Positions 1 to 10,433 of a DNA stretch of 64,000 nucleotides are shown piece after piece (the first letter of the stretch is position 1; every line of letters starts with the position of its first letter). The notes under the pieces are model-generated. The model was given only the letters and a program-made list of their open reading frames with translations, was not told the DNA's origin and made no database searches. The DNA is from Haematospirillum sp. H4485. Lineage in GTDB: Bacteria > Pseudomonadota > Alphaproteobacteria > Rhodospirillales > Rhodospirillaceae. The translations under genes and the position numbers were made by a program. Location of the stretch: positions 434,001 through 498,000 of the forward strand of contig NZ_JAAVSY010000001.1 in the NCBI RefSeq assembly GCF_012102745.1, given 5' to 3'.

Positions 1-1556
1 CAATACGCATCTGAAAAGTTGTGATAGCGGGGATCCCTTATAATTTCGATAATTTCGATATCCTTGTCCGGGCGCATCCGCAAACCCAGATTGGCGATCT
101 GATCTAAAATGGCTGAACGACGACCGATTAACAGAGGGCGCGCAACACGCTCATCCAGAGCGGCTTGAGCTGCACGAAGAACGCGATCATCCTCACCTTC
201 TGCATAAACAACACGGCGACATTCCTGCCGGGCCCGATCCATAACCGGGCGCATTGTCTGGCCAGAACGAAAAACATACTGCCCAAGATCCTGCCGATAC
301 CGCTCCAGATCAGCAATGGGGCGGGTTGCAATGCCTGTCTCCATGGCCGCCCGTGCAACTGCCGGGGCGATAACCTGTATCAGGCGGGGATCAAACGGCT
401 TTGGAAGGATGTATTCAGCCCCGAAACCCAGCTTCTCTCCAACATAGGCGCTGGCCACGACATCATGCGTTTCAGAGCGTGCCAGTTCTGCAATAGCTTC
501 CACACAGGCAATTTGCATCGGCATGTTGACATCTGTTGCCCCAACGTCCAGCGCCCCTCTGAAAATAAAAGGAAAGCACAAAACATTATTGACCTGGTTG
601 GGATAATCCGACCGTCCTGTCGCGATAATGGCATCATCCCTTACCGCTTTTACCTCATCGGGCATGATCTCGGGTGTGGGATTGGCCAGCGCCATGACAA
701 TTGGCCGGGGCGCCATTCCTGCAACCATGTCCTTGGCAAGGACACCGGGACCGGAAAGCCCAAGGAATACATCAGCCCCTTCCATCGCCTGACCTAACGT
801 GGTCGAACGTGGCAAATCAGACCGGGCATAGACCGACTTATGAGGATTCATATCCTCTACACGATCCGCATACACCAGCCCAAACTTGTCGAACAGCGTG
901 ACATTCTCACGCTTCAACCCCATACCAACCAGAAGATTAAGACAGGCCAGACCGGCAGCGCCACCCCCAGTCGATACCAGCTTTATGTCTTCGATCTTTT
1001 TCCCGACCAAATGCAACCCATTGTGAACGGCAGCACCAACCACAATCGCCGTACCATGCTGATCGTCATGGAAAACGGGAATCCCCATCATGCCGCGCAA
1101 ACGGGTCTCGACCTCAAAGCATTCAGGAGCCTTGATGTCTTCCAGATTAACGGCACCAAAAGTTGGTTCGAGCGCGGCAATAATGCGCACCATATCGTCG
1201 GCTGTCTCAGCGTTGATCTCTATGTCAAACGCATCGATACCAGCAAATTTCTTGAAAAGGGCCGCCTTGCCCTCCATCACCGGCTTGGCAGCCAACGGGC
1301 CAATTGCCCCCAAACCCAGAACAGCGGTGCCATTGGTCACGACAGCAACCATATTGCCCCGTGATGTCACATCATAGGCAGCAGCAGGATTCTCCACGAT
1401 TGCCCGACACGCCGCAGCAACTCCCGGCGAATAGGCCAAGGCCAAATCACGCTGGGTTGCCATTGGCTTTGTCGCAACAACGGCAATCTTTCCTGGTCGC
1501 GGCGAGCGGTGATAGTAAAGGGCGAGATCGTCAAGGTTTTCATTCGGAGTTTTCAT
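1..1556 (-). CDS. maeB: NADP-dependent malic enzyme (MaeB type), C-terminus cut by window edge
   Basis: Oxidative decarboxylation of malate to pyruvate. I translated it directly from the minus strand, because the gene runs off position 1; about 518 codons are visible. The N-terminus [17 protein letters not shown] leads into the malic domain ([12 protein letters not shown], then [11 protein letters not shown] with the metal-binding Asp pair). The NAD(P)-binding domain follows ([15 protein letters not shown]). The visible C-terminal part (from about residue 430, [21 protein letters not shown]) begins the phosphotransacetylase-like domain, which marks the long MaeB form of about 750 residues. 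The start codon at 1556 has only a weak ribosome site. It lies 165 bp downstream of pccA on the same strand, with a 14-bp palindrome in that gap. Family confidence is very high. Confidence 0.93.
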   Translation of the reverse strand, partial: MKTPNENLDDLALYYHRSPRPGKIAVVATKPMATQRDLALAYSPGVAAACRAIVENPAAAYDVTSRGNMVAVVTNGTAVLGLGAIGPLAAKPVMEGKAALFKKFAGIDAFDIEINAETADDMVRIIAALEPTFGAVNLEDIKAPECFEVETRLRGMMGIPVFHDDQHGTAIVVGAAVHNGLHLVGKKIEDIKLVSTGGGAAGLACLNLLVGMGLKRENVTLFDKFGLVYADRVEDMNPHKSVYARSDLPRSTTLGQAMEGADVFLGLSGPGVLAKDMVAGMAPRPIVMALANPTPEIMPDEVKAVRDDAIIATGRSDYPNQVNNVLCFPFIFRGALDVGATDVNMPMQIACVEAIAELARSETHDVVASAYVGEKLGFGAEYILPKPFDPRLIQVIAPAVARAAMETGIATRPIADLERYRQDLGQYVFRSGQTMRPVMDRARQECRRVVYAEGEDDRVLRAAQAALDERVARPLLIGRRSAILDQIANLGLRMRPDKDIEIIEIIRDPRYHNFSDAY

Positions 1557-1703
1557 CACAGCCCGAACCAGATGTTTGCGAGTCAGAACTGCCTGACTGT
1601 AAAGGCTGTTTGTGCGCCTGACCAGCGTCATTCCGATGTGCGCGACACATTGTCAAGAAACGGCAAATATTGTGCTGAATTCAAGCCCGGGTAGATCTTA
1701 ACG

Positions 1704-1717
1704 TACACATATGTGTA
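1704..1717. promoter_or_regulatory. 14-bp perfect palindrome between pccA and maeB
   Basis: TACACATATGTGTA is a perfect palindrome, located just past the pccA stop codon and about 150 bp upstream of the maeB start. It could be an operator for maeB. No regulator is identified in the window, so this is inference from symmetry alone. Confidence 0.3.
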
Positions 1718-1721
1718 TCAG

Positions 1722-3722
1722 TTATGAAAATTCCATAATCACCTGATCAACCGAAATAGAACCACCTGCGGCGACATGAATCTTTTTAACGGTTGCATCC
1801 TGTTCGGCACGCAGGACATTTTCCATCTTCATCGCTTCGACAACAGCCAATCTTTCCCCCGCCTTGATGGTCTGCCCCTCGGACACATCAATGCTGATCA
1901 GGAATCCCGGCATTGGAGACAGCAGAAATCTGGAAAGATCAGGCTTGGCACGAGAGGGGATCATGCGATTCAGCGCAGCAACATGCAGATCAAGAACGAT
2001 AATATCGGCACAGAAGCCATCGACATGCATCTGAAAAGACGTACCTTTACGTTCCACCTGCGCCACAACGCCTTTTCCATTCACCGTGCCATGCCATATG
2101 GGATCATGAATCTGCCATCCCGATACAACATGATGAGCAAGCCCCCCACAGAAAACGGACCACGCATTCAACCCCTCAACACACGACTGACGCTCAAGCT
2201 TGACCTCCAGATCGCATGAACCAGAAAAACAAACAACAACACTGTAGCTTGTCGCCTGTTTAGACACGTTTCCATTTTGAGTTGGAAACAGAAATACCCT
2301 TTCTGTGTGCAAACGATGAACAACGGCCATGATACAAGCCATCGTAACCCTGTAGGCCGAAGACGGAGCCATCGACACGACCTCCTGCCCATGTGCATCC
2401 ACGAAACCTGTGGTACAGGCACCAGCCATGAACGTCTTGTGACGTACAATAGAGCACAAGAGCGGGATATTGCTGGTAATGCCCCGAATGTAGAAACCCC
2501 CGAGTGCAGTCTGCATACCACGAATAGCGGCGCCCCTGTTCTGCCCCCATGTCACCAGCTTGGCAATCAAGGGATCATAGTGGACAGAAATCTCCCCCCC
2601 TTCACAAACACCACTGTCAACCCTGACCCCGTTCTCCGGCTCCGGTTCACGGTAACGAACCAGACGACCACTGGAAGGGACGAATCCACGCCCAGGATCT
2701 TCGGCATAGATACGACTTTCCATCGCCCATCCCTTCAGGACAATCTCGTCCTGGGACAGGGTCAGACGTTCCCCGGCTGCAATCCGTATCATCCACTCAA
2801 CCAAGTCAAGGCCGGTTACACATTCTGTAACCGGATGCTCGACCTGAAGACGGGTATTCATCTCAAGAAAATAGAATTGCCGTTGTTCATCGACAATAAA
2901 CTCAACCGTTCCTGCAGAGCGGTAGTCAACAGACCGAGCCAACACCACAGCCTGATTAACCATGGCCTGTCGCAGGGGACCATCCAGAAAAGGAGAGGGT
3001 GCCTCTTCCATGATCTTCTGGTGGCGTCTCTGGATAGAGCATTCTCGTTCATAAACATGCAAACAGGTTTCACCATCGCTGAGAATCTGGATCTCTATAT
3101 GCCGTGGATTGCTGATATACTTTTCCAGTAGTAAACGATCATCGCCAAAAGCAGAGCGGGCTTCAGAAGCGGCATGACGAAAGCCCTCCCGGACATCCGC
3201 TTCGGTATGTGCGATCCGCATCCCCTTGCCACCCCCACCGGCAGAGGCCTTGATCATGACGGGGAGCCCAATATCATTTGCAATACCAACCGCTCGATCC
3301 TCTGTTGACACCGCTCCGTCATAACCGGGTATGACAGAAAGCCCTGCTTTCCTGGCCAGCTCCCGGGATCGAATTTTGTCTCCCATCAAACGGATGGCCT
3401 CAACCGGCGGACCGATAAAAACTATACCTTCTTTTTGCAGAGCCTCAGGAAAAACACTGTTCTCCGAAAGAAAGCCATAGCCGGGATGAACAGCGTCCGC
3501 TCCGACATCACGACAAGCCCGGACGATACGATCAATCAGCAGATAGCTCTGCCGCGCCGGGGCAGGACCAATGCACACCGCCTCATCAGCCATATCGACA
3601 TGAAGGGCACCTGCATCAGCTTCTGAATAAACAGCGACGGTTGCAATGCCCATTCTGTGGGCAGTGCGGATAATGCGGCAGGCAACTTCACCACGGTTTG
3701 CAACCAGAATTTTTCTGAACAT
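1722..3722 (-). CDS. pccA: propionyl/acetyl-CoA carboxylase alpha subunit (biotin carboxylase + BCCP)
   Basis: ATP-dependent carboxylation of biotin for propionyl-CoA to methylmalonyl-CoA conversion; partner of the PccB just upstream. It has 666 residues, normal for the family. The biotin carboxylase domain starts MFRKILVANRGEVACRI. The ATP-grasp glycine loop (SAGGGGKGM) is near residue 165, followed by the HQKIMEEAPSP and [14 protein letters not shown] motifs. The C-terminal biotinyl domain carries EAMKMEN with the biotin-accepting lysine at about residue 632. A strong ribosome site (AGGAGGGG) precedes the ATG. It lies 30 bp after pccB, so the two are surely co-transcribed. The AMKM motif and fused BCCP distinguish it from the separate AccC at 57.4 kb. 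Confidence 0.95.
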   Translation of the reverse strand: MFRKILVANRGEVACRIIRTAHRMGIATVAVYSEADAGALHVDMADEAVCIGPAPARQSYLLIDRIVRACRDVGADAVHPGYGFLSENSVFPEALQKEGIVFIGPPVEAIRLMGDKIRSRELARKAGLSVIPGYDGAVSTEDRAVGIANDIGLPVMIKASAGGGGKGMRIAHTEADVREGFRHAASEARSAFGDDRLLLEKYISNPRHIEIQILSDGETCLHVYERECSIQRRHQKIMEEAPSPFLDGPLRQAMVNQAVVLARSVDYRSAGTVEFIVDEQRQFYFLEMNTRLQVEHPVTECVTGLDLVEWMIRIAAGERLTLSQDEIVLKGWAMESRIYAEDPGRGFVPSSGRLVRYREPEPENGVRVDSGVCEGGEISVHYDPLIAKLVTWGQNRGAAIRGMQTALGGFYIRGITSNIPLLCSIVRHKTFMAGACTTGFVDAHGQEVVSMAPSSAYRVTMACIMAVVHRLHTERVFLFPTQNGNVSKQATSYSVVVCFSGSCDLEVKLERQSCVEGLNAWSVFCGGLAHHVVSGWQIHDPIWHGTVNGKGVVAQVERKGTSFQMHVDGFCADIIVLDLHVAALNRMIPSRAKPDLSRFLLSPMPGFLISIDVSEGQTIKAGERLAVVEAMKMENVLRAEQDATVKKIHVAAGGSISVDQVIMEFS

Positions 3723-3752
3723 GCTTCCCCTCCTATTCGCCGCATGTCCATT

Positions 3753-5288
3753 TCAAAGCGGAATATTGCCGTGCTTGCGCCATGGATTTTCTATTTTCTT
3801 TCCGCGCAGCATAGAGAGTGATCGACACAAACGTTTCCGTGTTGCATGTGGCATGATGATATCGTCAATGAAACCGCGAGCACTGGCCACGAAAGGGTTG
3901 GCAAACGCACGACGATACTCGTCTGTGCGAGACTGTATTTTTTCATCATCATTACGCTCATGACGAAAAATAATTTCAACGGCACCCTTGGGTCCCATCA
4001 CCGCAATTTCAGCTGTCGGCCAAGCATAATTGACATCGCCACGCAGATGCTTGGATGCCATGACATCATATGCTCCTCCATATGCCTTACGGGTAATGAC
4101 CGTTACCTTGGGAACCGTTGCCTCGGCATAGGCATACAACAGCTTGGCTCCGTGCCTGATAATTCCCCCATGCTCCTGCGTTGTACCGGGTAAAAAACCC
4201 GGTACATCAACGAATGTAACCAAAGGAATATCAAAGGAATCACAGAAACGGACAAAGCGTGCGGCCTTGCAGGCACTGTCAATGTCAAGACATCCTGCCA
4301 ATACAAGCGGCTGATTGGCAACCAACCCAATAGGTTGTCCATCCAGACGGCCAAACCCTGTCATGATGTTGCGGGCATGATCAGGAGCAATCTCATAAAA
4401 ATCACCCTCGTCCACCACTTTGGTGATCAACTCCCGCATATCATAGGCTGCATGTGGATTGGCCGGTACAAGCGTATCAAGCGAGGGTTCAACCCTGTCC
4501 ACAGGGTCCGGCGTTGGACGCTCCGGCGCCCTGACACGGTTGCTTGATGGGAGGAAATCAATCAACCGTCGCACTTCGAGCAACGCCTCGACATCTGTTT
4601 CAAACGCCAGGTCTGCAACCCCTGACCGTCCCGTATGGATCACAGCTCCCCCAAGATCTTCGGCTGTCACGGTCTCATGTGTAACCGTCTTGACAACATC
4701 CGGACCTGTTACAAACATGTACGATGTTCCCCGGACCATGGCGATAAAATCAGTCATCGCAGGCGAGTAGACAGCCCCACCCGCACATGGGCCCATGATG
4801 ACGGAAATCTGCGGAATAACGCCGGAGGCCAAGACATTGCGCTGAAACACGTCAGCGTATCCGGCAAGGCTATTCACCCCTTCCTGAATACGTGCCCCCC
4901 CTGAGTCATTCAGCCCGATAACCGGTGCACCAACGCGCATTGCCTGGTCCATGATCTTGCAGATTTTCTCGGCATGTGTTTCCGATAGGGAACCACCAAA
5001 GACCGTAAAATCCTGACTGAACACAAAGACGACACGGCCATTGATCGTCCCGTATCCGGTTACAACACCATCACCGGGAACAGGATCTACCTCGGCCATG
5101 CCGAAGTTGGTACACCGATGTTCCTTGAACATGTCCCATTCTTCAAAAGAACCCGCATCAAGAAGAACTGCAAGCCGCTCCCGCGCTGTTAACTTGCCTT
5201 TCTTGTGCTGAGTATCAACACGTTCCTGCCCACCCCCCATACAAGCAGCAAACCGCTTGTCTTCAAGTTGCCTCAAAATATCCTGCAT
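3753..5288 (-). CDS. pccB: propionyl-CoA carboxylase beta subunit (carboxyltransferase)
   Basis: Transfers CO2 from carboxybiotin to propionyl-CoA. It has 511 residues. Carboxyltransferase signatures are present: [23 protein letters not shown], and in the second half [23 protein letters not shown] and [10 protein letters not shown]. The ATG at 5288 ([11 protein letters not shown]) is preferred over an in-frame start at 5330: it has a GAGG ribosome site 8 nt upstream and gives the usual family length. First gene of a pccB-pccA operon. Propionyl-CoA carboxylase feeds the methylmalonyl-CoA pathway, which fits the neighbouring 3-hydroxybutyrate dehydrogenase and malic enzyme. Confidence 0.95.
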   Translation of the reverse strand: MQDILRQLEDKRFAACMGGGQERVDTQHKKGKLTARERLAVLLDAGSFEEWDMFKEHRCTNFGMAEVDPVPGDGVVTGYGTINGRVVFVFSQDFTVFGGSLSETHAEKICKIMDQAMRVGAPVIGLNDSGGARIQEGVNSLAGYADVFQRNVLASGVIPQISVIMGPCAGGAVYSPAMTDFIAMVRGTSYMFVTGPDVVKTVTHETVTAEDLGGAVIHTGRSGVADLAFETDVEALLEVRRLIDFLPSSNRVRAPERPTPDPVDRVEPSLDTLVPANPHAAYDMRELITKVVDEGDFYEIAPDHARNIMTGFGRLDGQPIGLVANQPLVLAGCLDIDSACKAARFVRFCDSFDIPLVTFVDVPGFLPGTTQEHGGIIRHGAKLLYAYAEATVPKVTVITRKAYGGAYDVMASKHLRGDVNYAWPTAEIAVMGPKGAVEIIFRHERNDDEKIQSRTDEYRRAFANPFVASARGFIDDIIMPHATRKRLCRSLSMLRGKKIENPWRKHGNIPL

Positions 5289-5437
5289 GGGCGCACCTCG
5301 CTTCCCGGACAACAGAACTGGCAATGGCACTCAATAACGACGGCAACCTTCCCAACAGGGATGACACCGTTGCCTATTTTTGAGGCATAGCGTAGAAAAC
5401 AAGTCATTTCAGAGTGAAAAAGAATAAATCAACAGAG

Positions 5438-5446
5438 TTATCCACA
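5438..5446 (+). promoter_or_regulatory. single DnaA-box-like nonamer
   Basis: TTATCCACA is a perfect match to the classical DnaA box. It is a lone copy between bdhA and pccB with no cluster around it, so it is not evidence of an origin. It may titrate DnaA or be chance. Confidence 0.3.
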
Positions 5447-5461
5447 GATTGCGTGGACAGG

Positions 5462-6244
5462 TCACTGGGCCGTCCAGCCCCCATCGACCGACAAAGTCGT
5501 TCCTGTGATGTTATGGGCAGCATCCGAACACAAGAAAGCAGCCAAAGCCCCGATATCTTCCGGTGCAGAAAACCTCATGGAAGGCTGCTTCTCCCCGACA
5601 AGAGAACGAACACCGTCGTCCAATGTCCCACCAATGGCCTTGGCACGGGCCTCGATCTGTGGCTCGACCAACGGCGTACGCACCCACCCCGGACAAATAG
5701 CATTGCAGGTAATATGGCCCTCGGCATTTTCCAAGGCCACAACCTTGGTCAATCCGACCAGACCATGCTTGGACGCCACATAGGCCGCCTTGTTGACAGA
5801 AGCCACCAGCCCATGCGCCGATGCAATATTGATGATACGGCCCCACCCGTTTTTCTTCATGCCCGGCAAGGCCGTCCGGATGATATGAAAGGCAGATGAT
5901 AGATTGACAGAGAGAATTTGCTCCCACTTCTCGACAGGAAAGGCCTCTACAGCCGAGACAAACTGTATTCCTGCATTGTTGACCACGATATCAACGCTTC
6001 CAAAGGCCTTGATTGCCTCATCGACCAGAAGCGAACACTCGTTTGGCTTGGACAGGTCAGCCGGACAGAGACGCACATCCACCTTATAGCGCCCCTCCAG
6101 CTCACCCCTTGTTCTTTCCAGGGCAGCAGCATCACCAAGCCCGTTGAGCATGACACGCACACCCTGCGCTGCCAAGGCTGAAGCGATTCCAAGCCCTATG
6201 CCGCTGGTTGATCCCGTCACCACCGCCGATTTACCCTTGAGCAT
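5462..6244 (-). CDS. bdhA: 3-hydroxybutyrate dehydrogenase (short-chain dehydrogenase)
   Basis: Interconverts D-3-hydroxybutyrate and acetoacetate with NAD, a step in polyhydroxybutyrate turnover. It has 260 residues. The nucleotide-binding motif is TGSTSGIGLGIA, NNAG is present, and the catalytic Ser-Tyr-Lys is seen in NIASAHG and YVASKHG. The sequence QFVSAVEAFPVEKWEQI and the end GTTLSVDGGWTAQ are typical of this subfamily. The ATG at 6244 follows GGGGGAGGGGGTT, a strong ribosome site; longer in-frame starts lack one. The function call within the SDR family is supported by overall similarity rather than a single diagnostic residue. Confidence 0.9.
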   Translation of the reverse strand: MLKGKSAVVTGSTSGIGLGIASALAAQGVRVMLNGLGDAAALERTRGELEGRYKVDVRLCPADLSKPNECSLLVDEAIKAFGSVDIVVNNAGIQFVSAVEAFPVEKWEQILSVNLSSAFHIIRTALPGMKKNGWGRIINIASAHGLVASVNKAAYVASKHGLVGLTKVVALENAEGHITCNAICPGWVRTPLVEPQIEARAKAIGGTLDDGVRSLVGEKQPSMRFSAPEDIGALAAFLCSDAAHNITGTTLSVDGGWTAQ

Positions 6245-6281
6245 AACCCCCTCCCCCTTTTCCTGTTCAGTCGGACTATTG

Positions 6282-6473
6282 TCAGGCCCCCCCGGACCTG
6301 AACAAGGTCTCGGCAGCCTGCCTGGCTGAAACCTTGTTTCCGATAACCCCACGCACACGCACAACCTCTGCCTCAAGGGTCGTGATATAATCCTGCAACT
6401 GCTCTATACTCATGGCATCCAGATCAGGAAAACAGATCAGGGCCGCTTGTGAAAGAGGATCATCCATGTCCAT
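6282..6473 (-). CDS. DUF1192 family small protein
   Basis: A 63-residue protein of unknown function, widespread in alphaproteobacteria. It begins MDMDDPLSQ and continues with the family pattern DLDAMSIEQLQDYITTLEAEVVRVRG, a predicted helical or coiled-coil segment, ending in a conserved ARQAAETLF. The ATG at 6473 follows GGGGGAG at 8 nt. It lies 37 bp upstream of bdhA on the same strand and may be co-transcribed with it. No function can be assigned. Confidence 0.8.
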   Translation of the reverse strand: MDMDDPLSQAALICFPDLDAMSIEQLQDYITTLEAEVVRVRGVIGNKVSARQAAETLFRSGGA

Positions 6474-6566
6474 CACGGTTACTCCCCCGTATCGCACATG
6501 GACAAGAAAGTATCAGACCCTGACAGCACCGCAAACCTTCCACTTTCATCAGGACTCTCTTTTCTC

Positions 6567-7565
6567 ATGTCACAGCCCGATCTCATGCGCTGCATAGAAA
6601 TTTCCGCTCCCGGTGGCCCTGATGTTCTGTGCTTGGTAACGCGTGCAATTCCGACCCCCAATGCAGGGCAAGTCTTGGTGAAAGTCGATTACGCAGGGGT
6701 CAATCGCCCGGACATCCTGCAACGGGAGGGAAAATATCCGCCTCCGCCGGATGCATGCGATCTCCCCGGACTGGAAGTCTCCGGCACCGTTGTTGCGACC
6801 GGACCGGATGTATCGTGGCCCCTGCCCGGTACAGACGTAGCCGCACTGGTGGCCGGGGGTGGATATGCCGAATATGCCGTGGCAGACAGCACCCTGTGCC
6901 TTCCCGTAGCGGGTACACTGAAGGCAGAAGAAGCAGCAGCTCTTCCAGAGGCCTTGTTCACAGTATTCCATAATGTCCTTGAACGCGGACAGCTTAAGCC
7001 CGGTGAAGTCTTTCTGATCCATGGGGGCGCCTCGGGTATTGGAACAACAGCGATACAGGTTGCCCGCTCCATTGGGGCAATCGTGTATGCAACAGCAGGG
7101 TCAGACGACAAATGCGCTACATGCCTCCGGCTGGGGGCAGATCTTGCAATCAACTGGCGCAAGGAGGATTACGCTGCAGTTATCAAGAAAGCAGGACGCG
7201 GCGTGGACGTCATCCTGGACATGGCCGGGGGCGAACGGATCCAGAAAGATATCCGTCTTATGAATCCGGACGGAAGGCATATCAACATTGCCTTTCTCGA
7301 GGGATCAAGAGTTGAGTTGGACCTTATGCCCGTCATGCTGAAAAGGCTGACCCTGAGTGGCTCTACCCTGCGTTCACAGTCCGCCACCGCAAAATCCAAG
7401 ATGGCAGAAGCGATTCGACAGCAGCTGTGGCCCCAGGTTCTGAAGGGCGACATCCGTCCCCTGCTGCATAGCACATTTCCGTTGGAACAAGCGGCAGATG
7501 CCCACCGCCTCATGGAAAGACGCACCCATGAGGGGAAGATCGTGTTATCAAACAATTCAAAATAA
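6567..7565 (+). CDS. NAD(P)H quinone oxidoreductase, PIG3/zeta-crystallin type
   Basis: Medium-chain dehydrogenase/reductase without the catalytic zinc ligands, expected to reduce quinones with NADPH. From the chosen start it has 332 residues. The GroES-like N-domain contains AGVNRPDILQREGKYPPPP, characteristic of the PIG3 group. The Rossmann fold follows (IHGGASGIGTTAIQVAR), and the C-terminus is HEGKIVL. Starts at 6498, 6567 and 6585 are in frame; 6567 is preferred, with CAGGA about 13 nt upstream. It is divergent from DUF1192. The substrate is not predictable. Confidence 0.88.
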   Translation: MSQPDLMRCIEISAPGGPDVLCLVTRAIPTPNAGQVLVKVDYAGVNRPDILQREGKYPPPPDACDLPGLEVSGTVVATGPDVSWPLPGTDVAALVAGGGYAEYAVADSTLCLPVAGTLKAEEAAALPEALFTVFHNVLERGQLKPGEVFLIHGGASGIGTTAIQVARSIGAIVYATAGSDDKCATCLRLGADLAINWRKEDYAAVIKKAGRGVDVILDMAGGERIQKDIRLMNPDGRHINIAFLEGSRVELDLMPVMLKRLTLSGSTLRSQSATAKSKMAEAIRQQLWPQVLKGDIRPLLHSTFPLEQAADAHRLMERRTHEGKIVLSNNSK

Positions 7566-7710
7566 TACAGTCTTGGCAAATACCCCCAAACACTCCATAT
7601 TTCCCCCTAATTCGTCCTGCAGCGGGGCACACCCCTTGTCCGGGGCTGCAATTTCCCGTAAAGAAGCACGACGCTTACCGTTCAAAGACACATCCGAAAG
7701 GGACAACACA

Positions 7711-8379
7711 ATGGCGCTGCCTCTCATGCCGAAGGCAACGGCCGTCTGGCTGGTAGAAAATACATGCCTCTCGTTCGAGCAAATTGCCGCCTTCTGTGGA
7801 ATGCACGAACTGGAAGTCCAGGCCATTGCCGACGGTGAGGTAGCTGGCGGGATCGTCGGTCTTGACCCCATCGCCAATGGTCAGTTGACACGGGCCGAAA
7901 TTGCCCGCTGTGAGAAAGACGATGCCCTGCGCCTGCAACTTTCGGCATCTGATATTCCGCGCCCTCAGGCCCGCTCCAAGGGAGCACGTTATACGCCTGT
8001 GTCAAAGCGGCATGACCGCCCGGATGCCATTGCTTGGATCCTGAAGCATCACCCTGAACTGTCTGATGCCCAGATCTGCAAACTGATCGGCACCACAAAG
8101 CCGACTATTGAGTCAGTCAGAAGCAAGACACACTGGAATGCCACGGCCATCAAGCCGCGCAATCCGGTTATTCTTGGCATGTGCTCCGAAGCTGACCTGG
8201 AAAAGGAAATTGCCTTGGCTCCACGTCGTGCCGGCGGCACCGTTCCGCAGGTTGACTACGGCAACGAGCCGGAGGAAAAAGTCGAGCACCACACCCGCAA
8301 GGAACAGGAAGAAGAAATTCCTGCATTCCTCCGCAGCAAGCCAAAAGCGGATACGCGGGATGAGGATATCGAACTCTAG
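7711..8379 (+). CDS. trcR: cell-cycle transcriptional regulator TrcR (DUF1013)
   Basis: A 222-residue DNA-binding regulator conserved across alphaproteobacteria. The N-terminal half has an HTH-like stretch (KATAVWLVENTCLSFEQIA, then GMHELEVQAIADG). A second helical segment, HHPELSDAQICKLIGTTKPT, looks like another HTH. The C-terminus is acidic and charged. The ATG follows AAAGGGACAACACA. It is a single gene with a strong terminator immediately after. Family assignment is firm; the detailed regulon in this organism is unknown. Confidence 0.9.
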   Translation: MALPLMPKATAVWLVENTCLSFEQIAAFCGMHELEVQAIADGEVAGGIVGLDPIANGQLTRAEIARCEKDDALRLQLSASDIPRPQARSKGARYTPVSKRHDRPDAIAWILKHHPELSDAQICKLIGTTKPTIESVRSKTHWNATAIKPRNPVILGMCSEADLEKEIALAPRRAGGTVPQVDYGNEPEEKVEHHTRKEQEEEIPAFLRSKPKADTRDEDIEL

Positions 8380-8406
8380 TCTTCGCCACACCATTTCCCT
8401 GGTAAC

Positions 8407-8438
8407 AAAAAGGCCGCTGCGTACAGCGGCCTTTCTTG
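8407..8438. terminator. bidirectional rho-independent terminator between trcR and pepF
   Basis: The stem GGCCGCTG/CAGCGGCC with a 4-nt loop is flanked by an A-run on the left and TTTCTT on the right. It can therefore end both trcR (plus) and pepF (minus). Confidence 0.85.
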
Positions 8439-8441
8439 TGG

Positions 8442-10256
8442 TCAATCCATGGCCTGAAGGTCATCAATAAAGCCTTCAATCACAGACAATCCCTTTGCCC
8501 AGAAGCCAGGATCAGACGCATCAAGACCAAAGGGTTCCAGCAATTCCCGATGACGCAAGGTTCCCCCTGCAGACAGCATGTTCAGGTATTTGTCCTGGAA
8601 ACCGGGCATGCCTTGCTCGTAAACACGATACAGACTGTTCACCAGACAATCACCAAACGCGTAAGCGTAGACGTAAAATGGCGTATGGACAAAGTGCGGA
8701 ATGTAGGCCCAGTAATGCTGGTATTCCGCATCAAAGCGAAAAGCCGGCCCCAAACTCTCGGCTTGGGTCTGCATCCAGATTTCGCCAAGCCTGTCTGTCG
8801 ACACCTCTCCCGTTGAACGACGCTCGCTGTGCACTCTTCTCTCGAATTCGTGGAAGGCAATCTGACGCACAACGGTGTTCAACATGTCTTCCACTTTTGC
8901 AATAAGCAGAAAACGGCGACGCCTTGTATCGGTCTCGGCATCCAGCATGGCGCGGAATGTCAGCATTTCCCCGAAAACAGAAGCTGTCTCAGCCAAAGTC
9001 AGCGGCGTATCAGACATAAAACATCCCTGACGGCCGGCCAGGATCTGGTGACAACCATGTCCCAGCTCATGGGCCAAGGTCATGACATCACGCCCTCTTC
9101 CCATAAAATTAAGAAGAAGATAGGGGTGTACACTCGGCACTGTTGGATGGGCAAAGGCACCAGATGCCTTGCCGGGACGTGCAGGAACATCAATCCACGC
9201 ATTGTCAAAGAAACGCTGTCCGACAGCGGCCAGTTCAGGAGAAAAACGCCCATAGGCAGCAAGAACAAAGTCCGCTGCTTCCTTCCAGCCCCAGGTCCGG
9301 CTGCTGTCCCCTGGTACCGGCGCATTACGATCCCAGTAATCCAGAACATCAACACCGAACCACTTGGCTTTCATCGCATAATACCGATGTGACAAGCGCG
9401 GAAAGGCGTCCCGCACAGCAGAAACCAAAGCATCGACAACAGGCTCTTCAACCTGATTGGCAAGATTACGGGCAGCCATAGGGCTTTTGTAACCACGCCA
9501 GCGGTCATCAATTTCCTTGTCCTTGGCCAAGGTATTTGTAATCAGCCCGAACAGACGAATATTATCGCCCAGAACCTGACCGATACTTTTAGCGGCACTC
9601 TTCCGGCGCTGTGGATCGGTTTCCCCCAGCAGATGGGTGGCTTCCGTGATGGTCAGATCTTTTCCATCAACAGGAAAACGCAGCGACGCCATAGTTTCAT
9701 CGAACAGACGAACCCATGCTCCGGCACCTGTAATTCCCTTCTCGCTCGACAGCTTTTCCAGTTCATCGGAAAGCTGGTGATTCTTGCTCAGACGAACATC
9801 CCGGATCCAGGGAGCATACCGTGCAACCACCGAATCTTCCGCCAACCGTGCAGCCAGCGCGGCATCATCCATGCGATTGATTTCCAGAACAAAGAAAAGC
9901 GTTCTGGTCTGAACCTCGGTCGCCTTCTCATTGATATCCTGAACAAACCGTCCTGTTTCAGGGTCGGTCACATGACCGGCATGCAAAAGTTGCGCATATG
10001 ACAAAATACGGTACAGGCGCTCACACAAGGTTTCATATTCAACAATGGCGGCACCGAACTGTACTGCACTGAGCGCGCTGACTTTCCCTTGATAGCTGGC
10101 CTCAAATTTTTTGGATTGCGTGTCAACCTGACCAAGGTCCGCTGCCAATTCAGCGGAATCACGGCCCGGGTACAAATCTGACAGATCCCATTCCGGTACC
10201 CCGCTATGGGCTGCAAAACCCGTTCCCTCGCTGTCACGGTTGATGATTGGCAACAT
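8442..10256 (-). CDS. pepF: oligoendopeptidase F family zinc metallopeptidase (M3)
   Basis: Cytoplasmic oligopeptide-degrading peptidase of 604 residues. The zinc site is HELGH at about residue 390 (LAHELGHGCHQ), with the third ligand in LAETASVFGE downstream. The N-terminus (VPEWDLSDLYPGRDS) and the C-terminal YAYAFGDCLVNSLY are typical of the M3B PepF group. A good ribosome site (AAGGAG) precedes the ATG. It is monocistronic and shares a terminator with trcR. Confidence 0.92.
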   Translation of the reverse strand: MLPIINRDSEGTGFAAHSGVPEWDLSDLYPGRDSAELAADLGQVDTQSKKFEASYQGKVSALSAVQFGAAIVEYETLCERLYRILSYAQLLHAGHVTDPETGRFVQDINEKATEVQTRTLFFVLEINRMDDAALAARLAEDSVVARYAPWIRDVRLSKNHQLSDELEKLSSEKGITGAGAWVRLFDETMASLRFPVDGKDLTITEATHLLGETDPQRRKSAAKSIGQVLGDNIRLFGLITNTLAKDKEIDDRWRGYKSPMAARNLANQVEEPVVDALVSAVRDAFPRLSHRYYAMKAKWFGVDVLDYWDRNAPVPGDSSRTWGWKEAADFVLAAYGRFSPELAAVGQRFFDNAWIDVPARPGKASGAFAHPTVPSVHPYLLLNFMGRGRDVMTLAHELGHGCHQILAGRQGCFMSDTPLTLAETASVFGEMLTFRAMLDAETDTRRRRFLLIAKVEDMLNTVVRQIAFHEFERRVHSERRSTGEVSTDRLGEIWMQTQAESLGPAFRFDAEYQHYWAYIPHFVHTPFYVYAYAFGDCLVNSLYRVYEQGMPGFQDKYLNMLSAGGTLRHRELLEPFGLDASDPGFWAKGLSVIEGFIDDLQAMD

Positions 10257-10433
10257 CCCATTATCTCCTTATGATCCCCGTTGATCCACGAGGCAGAACA
10301 AAAAGATGACGACAGCCTCTACACACCGTAAGCCCGTTGTGGTGCTGCCGCCCAGTTTATGGCACCCAGTGTGCCGAGACTCGAGGATTTCCACAAGACC
10401 GGACAACAAGACCGGCCCATCAGGAGAAGGCAT

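Noticed and set aside
5430-5460. Replication origin suggested by a perfect DnaA box
   Set aside because: A single box with no cluster, no AT-rich unwinding element and no origin-linked genes nearby.
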